From: Actinomadura sp. NAK00032 | GTDB lineage: Bacteria > Actinomycetota > Actinomycetes > Streptosporangiales > Streptosporangiaceae | Assembly: GCF_013364275.1 (NCBI RefSeq) | Contig: NZ_CP054932.1 | Span: 2,418,001 to 2,482,000 of the forward strand | DNA length: 64,000 nt | Direction of reading: 5' to 3' | Part shown: positions 61,207-64,000 of the stretch, one piece after another | How the letters are laid out: every line of letters starts with the position of its first letter | Position numbering within the stretch: position 1 is the first letter of the stretch | The notes under the pieces: model-generated | What the model saw: only the letters and a program-made list of their open reading frames with translations | Told to the model about the DNA's origin: nothing | The model's database searches: none | Position numbers and translations under genes: made by a program

Positions 61207-62451
61207 GTGACCCGCCTGACAGTCGACAGCGTCTACCAGCACATTCGCGGTGTCTGCTTCAAGACCGGCCCGCCCGGGACGGTCGGTGCGGAGACGGAGT
61301 GGTTCGTCGTCGACACCGCCGATACCGCCGCCCACGTGCCCGCCGAGCGGGTGCGCGCGCTCGTCGCGGACGCCGGCCCGCCGGCCGCCGGCAGCAAGAT
61401 CACCTACGAGCCGGGCGGGCAGCTGGAACTCAGCTCCGCGCCCTTCCGCGGTCTCGGCCCGCTGCACACCGCGCTCGGCCGCGACATCGCGCAGGTCCGC
61501 GACGCGCTCGCCGCGGACGGGCTGGCCCTCGCCGGGCACGGCGTCGACCCCGTCCGGCGGCCCCGCTTCCAGGCCGACCACCCGCGCTACGCGTGCATGC
61601 GGGACTACTTCCGCGCGGGCGGCTTCCCGGACGCGGGCCTGGCGATGATGTGCTCCACGGCGTCCGTCCAGGTGAACCTCGACATCGGCGCCGACGACCC
61701 GGACGCGTCCCGCCGCTGGCGGCTCGCGCACGCGCTCGGGCCGGTGCTGGTCGCCGCGTTCGCCAACTCGCCGCTGCGGGCCGGCCGCCGCACCGGGATG
61801 CGCTCGTCCCGGCAGGGCATCTGGACCGAGCTCGACCCCTGCCGCACCCTGCCCGTCCTGCGGGACGGGGCGGACGGCGACCCCGCCGAGGCGTGGACGC
61901 GGTACGCGCTCGACGCCCGGGTCATGCTCGTCCACACGGCCGAGGGCGAGTGGGTCTCCGACCCCGGCATGTCGTTCCTGGAATGGCTCGACAAGGGCGA
62001 GCCGGGCGAGGACGACCTGGCCTACCACCTGTCCACCCTGTTCCCGCCGGTCCGGCCGCGCGGCTGGCTGGAGCTGCGCATGATCGACGCGCCGCCCGGC
62101 CGGTACTGGCCCGTCCCGGTCGCCGTCGCGACCGCGCTCCTGGACGACCCGGCCGCGTCCCTGGCCGCCGAGGCGGCGACCGAGCCCGTCGCGGACCGGT
62201 GGGCGGCGGCGGCCCGGTGCGGCCTCGCGGACGCGCCGCTCGCCGCCGCCGCGCGGACCTGCTTCGCGGCGGCGCTCGACGCGCTGCCCCGGCTCGGCGC
62301 GCCGGGGCTCGTCCCGCTCGTCGAGGAGTACGCGCGCCGGTACGTCGAGCGCGGCCGCAGCCCCGCCGACGACGCCCCGTCCCCGACACCGTCCCCGTCC
62401 CCGATCCCGTCCCGGCTTCCGTCCGAGGAGGACCCCACATGGCCCCGATGA
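61207..62451 (+). CDS. egtA: Ergothioneine biosynthesis glutamate-cysteine ligase EgtA
   Basis: 414 aa. GCS2-type ligase: VGAETEWFVVDTAD near 28-41, ITYEPGGQLELSSAPF near 66-81 with metal/ATP ligands, CSTASVQVNLDIGA near 148-161, and GMSFLEWLDKGEP near 256-268. It makes gamma-glutamylcysteine, the sulfur donor for EgtB. GTG 61207 is chosen for its GAGGAG spacing of 5-7 bases. The C-terminus has a short Ser/Pro repeat (SPTPSPSPIPS). It overlaps egtB by 13 bases. Confidence 0.93.
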   Translation: MTRLTVDSVYQHIRGVCFKTGPPGTVGAETEWFVVDTADTAAHVPAERVRALVADAGPPAAGSKITYEPGGQLELSSAPFRGLGPLHTALGRDIAQVRDALAADGLALAGHGVDPVRRPRFQADHPRYACMRDYFRAGGFPDAGLAMMCSTASVQVNLDIGADDPDASRRWRLAHALGPVLVAAFANSPLRAGRRTGMRSSRQGIWTELDPCRTLPVLRDGADGDPAEAWTRYALDARVMLVHTAEGEWVSDPGMSFLEWLDKGEPGEDDLAYHLSTLFPPVRPRGWLELRMIDAPPGRYWPVPVAVATALLDDPAASLAAEAATEPVADRWAAAARCGLADAPLAAAARTCFAAALDALPRLGAPGLVPLVEEYARRYVERGRSPADDAPSPTPSPSPIPSRLPSEEDPTWPR

Positions 62452-63830
62452 GCTCCCCGGGCCCGCTCGACACCCGCGACGGCGCCCGTGACGGCGCCCG
62501 CGACGGCGTCCGCGATGACGAGGCGCTGAAGGAACTGATCGCCGCCGAGCTGGGCGCGGTGCGCGACCGCAGCCTCGGCCTCACCACCGACGTCCTCGCC
62601 GAGGACGACCTCACCGCGCAGGTGTCGCCCCTGATGTCGCCGCTGGTGTGGGACCTCGCCCATGTCGGCAACTACGAGGAGCTGTGGCTGCTGCGCGCGG
62701 CGGCGGGCCGGGAGGCGATGCGGCCGGAGATCGACGACCTGTACGACGCGTTCGAGCATCCCCGCAGCGAACGGCCGACGCTGCCGCTCCTGCGGCCGGA
62801 GGAGGCCCGCGCCTACATCGGCACGGTCCGGTCCAAGGTGCTCGACTCGCTCTCGTCCGTGCGGTTCGACACGGCGAATCCGCTGACGTCGGGCGGGTTC
62901 GTGTACGGGATGGTGGTGCAGCACGAGCACATGCACGACGAGACCATGCTCGCCACCCACCAGCTCAGGAAGGGCGCCCCCGCACTGCTCGACCCCTTGG
63001 CCGAGCCACTGCGGAAGCCCGCCGAGGGCACCCGCGCCGAGGAGGTGCTGATCGAGGCGGGCCCGTTCCAGATGGGCACCTCGGACGACCCCTGGGCGTA
63101 CGACAACGAACGCCCCGTGCACCTCGTCGACCTGCCCGCGTACTACATCGACGTGGAGCCGGTGACCAACGCCGCCTACCTCGCCTTCATGGAGGCGGGC
63201 GGATACGACGACCCGCGCTGGTGGGACCCCGCCGGATGGGAGTGGCGCAACAGCAGCGGCAAACGCGCCCCCGCCTTCTGGACCCGGGAAGGAGGGCAGT
63301 GGGTCCGGCGCCGGTTCGGTCGGACGGAACCCGTCCCGTCCGGCGAACCCGTCCAGCACGTGTGCTGGTACGAGGCCGACGCCTATGCGCGGTGGGCCGG
63401 CAAGCGGCTCCCGACCGAGGCCGAATGGGAGAAGGCCGCCCGCTGGGACCCGGCCACACAGCGCTCCAGGCGCTACCCATGGGGCGACGTGTACGAGGAG
63501 GGCCGCGCCAACCTCGGGCAGCGCGCGCTACGGCCGTCCGAGACCGGCACCTACGCGTCGGGTGCGTCCGCCTACGGAGTCAGGCGCCTCCTAGGGGACG
63601 TGTGGGAGTGGACGTCGTCGGACTTCCACGGCTACCCGGGCTTCCGCTCGTTCCCCTACAAGGAGTACTCGGAAGTCTTCTTCGGCCCCGACTACAAGGT
63701 GCTGAGGGGCGGCTCCTGGGCGACGCACCCGCTCGCCGTACGCGGATCGTTCCGCAACTGGGACTACCCCGTCCGCAGGCAGATCTTCTCCGGGTTCCGC
63801 TGCGCCCGCACCCCGGGGGAGGACGGCTGA
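62439..63830 (+). CDS. egtB: Ergothioneine biosynthesis sulfoxide synthase EgtB
   Basis: 463 aa. N-terminal DinB-like four-helix domain with iron ligands His75 (WDLAHVGNYEE), His162 and His166 (VVQHEHMHDETM), and C-terminal formylglycine-generating-enzyme-like domain (FQMGTSDDPWAYDNERP, LPTEAEWEKAARW, DVWEWTSSDFHGYPGF, VLRGGSWATHPLAVRGSFRNWD in outline). Catalyses oxygen-dependent C-S bond formation between gamma-glutamylcysteine and hercynine. ATG 62439 follows GAGGAG; the 5' end encodes a short DGARDGARDGVRD repeat. The egtC ATG follows the stop directly. Confidence 0.95.
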   Translation: MAPMSSPGPLDTRDGARDGARDGVRDDEALKELIAAELGAVRDRSLGLTTDVLAEDDLTAQVSPLMSPLVWDLAHVGNYEELWLLRAAAGREAMRPEIDDLYDAFEHPRSERPTLPLLRPEEARAYIGTVRSKVLDSLSSVRFDTANPLTSGGFVYGMVVQHEHMHDETMLATHQLRKGAPALLDPLAEPLRKPAEGTRAEEVLIEAGPFQMGTSDDPWAYDNERPVHLVDLPAYYIDVEPVTNAAYLAFMEAGGYDDPRWWDPAGWEWRNSSGKRAPAFWTREGGQWVRRRFGRTEPVPSGEPVQHVCWYEADAYARWAGKRLPTEAEWEKAARWDPATQRSRRYPWGDVYEEGRANLGQRALRPSETGTYASGASAYGVRRLLGDVWEWTSSDFHGYPGFRSFPYKEYSEVFFGPDYKVLRGGSWATHPLAVRGSFRNWDYPVRRQIFSGFRCARTPGEDG

Positions 63831-64000
63831 ATGTGCCGCCATCTCGGCTACCTGGGTCCTGAGCGGACCCTGCATTCCCTCATCTACGGCGGCGAGCACT
63901 CCCTGGAGACCCAGGCGTACGCGCCGCGCATGACGCAGGGGAACCTGCTGAACGCCGACGGGTTCGGCGTCGGCTGGTACCAGGACGGTGCCGGATCGGG
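63831..64000 (+). CDS. egtC: Ergothioneine biosynthesis amidohydrolase EgtC, 3' truncated
   Basis: Only the first 56 codons are in the window. It begins MCRHLGYLG, where Cys2 becomes the N-terminal nucleophile of a class II (Ntn) glutamine amidotransferase fold, followed by NLLNADGFGVGWYQDG, the typical substrate-side motif. Removes the gamma-glutamyl group from the EgtB product. It starts directly after the egtB stop, completing egtABC; egtD and egtE would be expected just beyond the window. Confidence 0.93.
   Translation, partial: MCRHLGYLGPERTLHSLIYGGEHSLETQAYAPRMTQGNLLNADGFGVGWYQDGAGS

Overview
The window is strongly GC-rich actinobacterial DNA, with G or C at almost every third codon position, many GTG starts and ATGA or GTGA stop/start overlaps. 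A KstR-type sterol regulon, an ergothioneine operon, a DUF397 protein and Clp-N/HTH regulators point to a filamentous actinomycete, probably Streptosporangiales/Thermomonosporaceae (Actinomadura-like). I see no rRNA, tRNA, CRISPR array, insertion sequence or prophage. Statements about homologues in other species rest on memory of the families; no alignment or database search was run.

Layout. (1) 1-5.5 kb: a RbsA/RbsC/RbsB-type sugar ABC transporter (first gene cut by the window edge) with a Gfo/Idh/MocA oxidoreductase and a TIM-barrel sugar isomerase. (2) 5.5-13.5 kb: accessory genes, namely a DUF952-cupin fusion, a Uma2 nuclease, a DUF1707 protein, a membrane-anchored Asp-box protein, a split HTH + Clp-N pair, a 26-residue cysteine-rich peptide, a 61-residue membrane protein and a secreted nuclease. 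(3) 13.5-29.2 kb: part of a sterol side-chain catabolic regulon, with a Zn alcohol dehydrogenase and FdxD-like ferredoxin, two P450s heading a GT4/methyltransferase/alpha-toroid operon, cyp125, fadA5 and an MBL hydrolase. Their promoters carry matches to the KstR operator TnnAACnnGTTnnA. An ABC-F gene with an attenuator-like leader and an erythromycin-esterase-family gene sit inside this block. (4) 29.2-36 kb: a compact gene set resembling OleA, OleC and OleD (beta-lactone/olefin synthesis) with a GT2 and two related P450s. (5) 36.0-37.7 kb: a fused HTH-Clp-N regulator and an alpha/beta hydrolase fold protein that has lost its nucleophile and histidine. (6) 37.7-48.2 kb: pucR and a complete purine catabolic operon from (8-oxo)guanine and xanthine to ureidoglycolate plus urea. 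(7) 48.3-54.9 kb: a secreted hydrolase, an orphan DUF397 protein, kstR, and divergently fadD17-fadE27-fadE26. (8) 54.9-61 kb: glutamate decarboxylase, TetR with a divergent MFS exporter, a rhomboid-like protein, and a sigma-like protein fused to a membrane anchor. (9) 61.2-64 kb: egtA-egtB-egtC, the last cut by the window end.

How it fits together. KstR (50.1-50.7 kb) probably represses the sterol genes here: CYP125 oxidises the side-chain terminus, FdxD-like ferredoxin supplies electrons, FadD17 activates the acid, FadE26/FadE27 dehydrogenate the acyl-CoA and FadA5 thiolyses it. The two Clp-N/HTH loci share an unusual promoter design in which twin palindromes cover the -35 and -10 elements directly ahead of a leaderless start codon. 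The most promising candidate for an uncharacterised pathway is the OleA/OleC/OleD-like cluster with its P450 pair and no functional-looking OleB.
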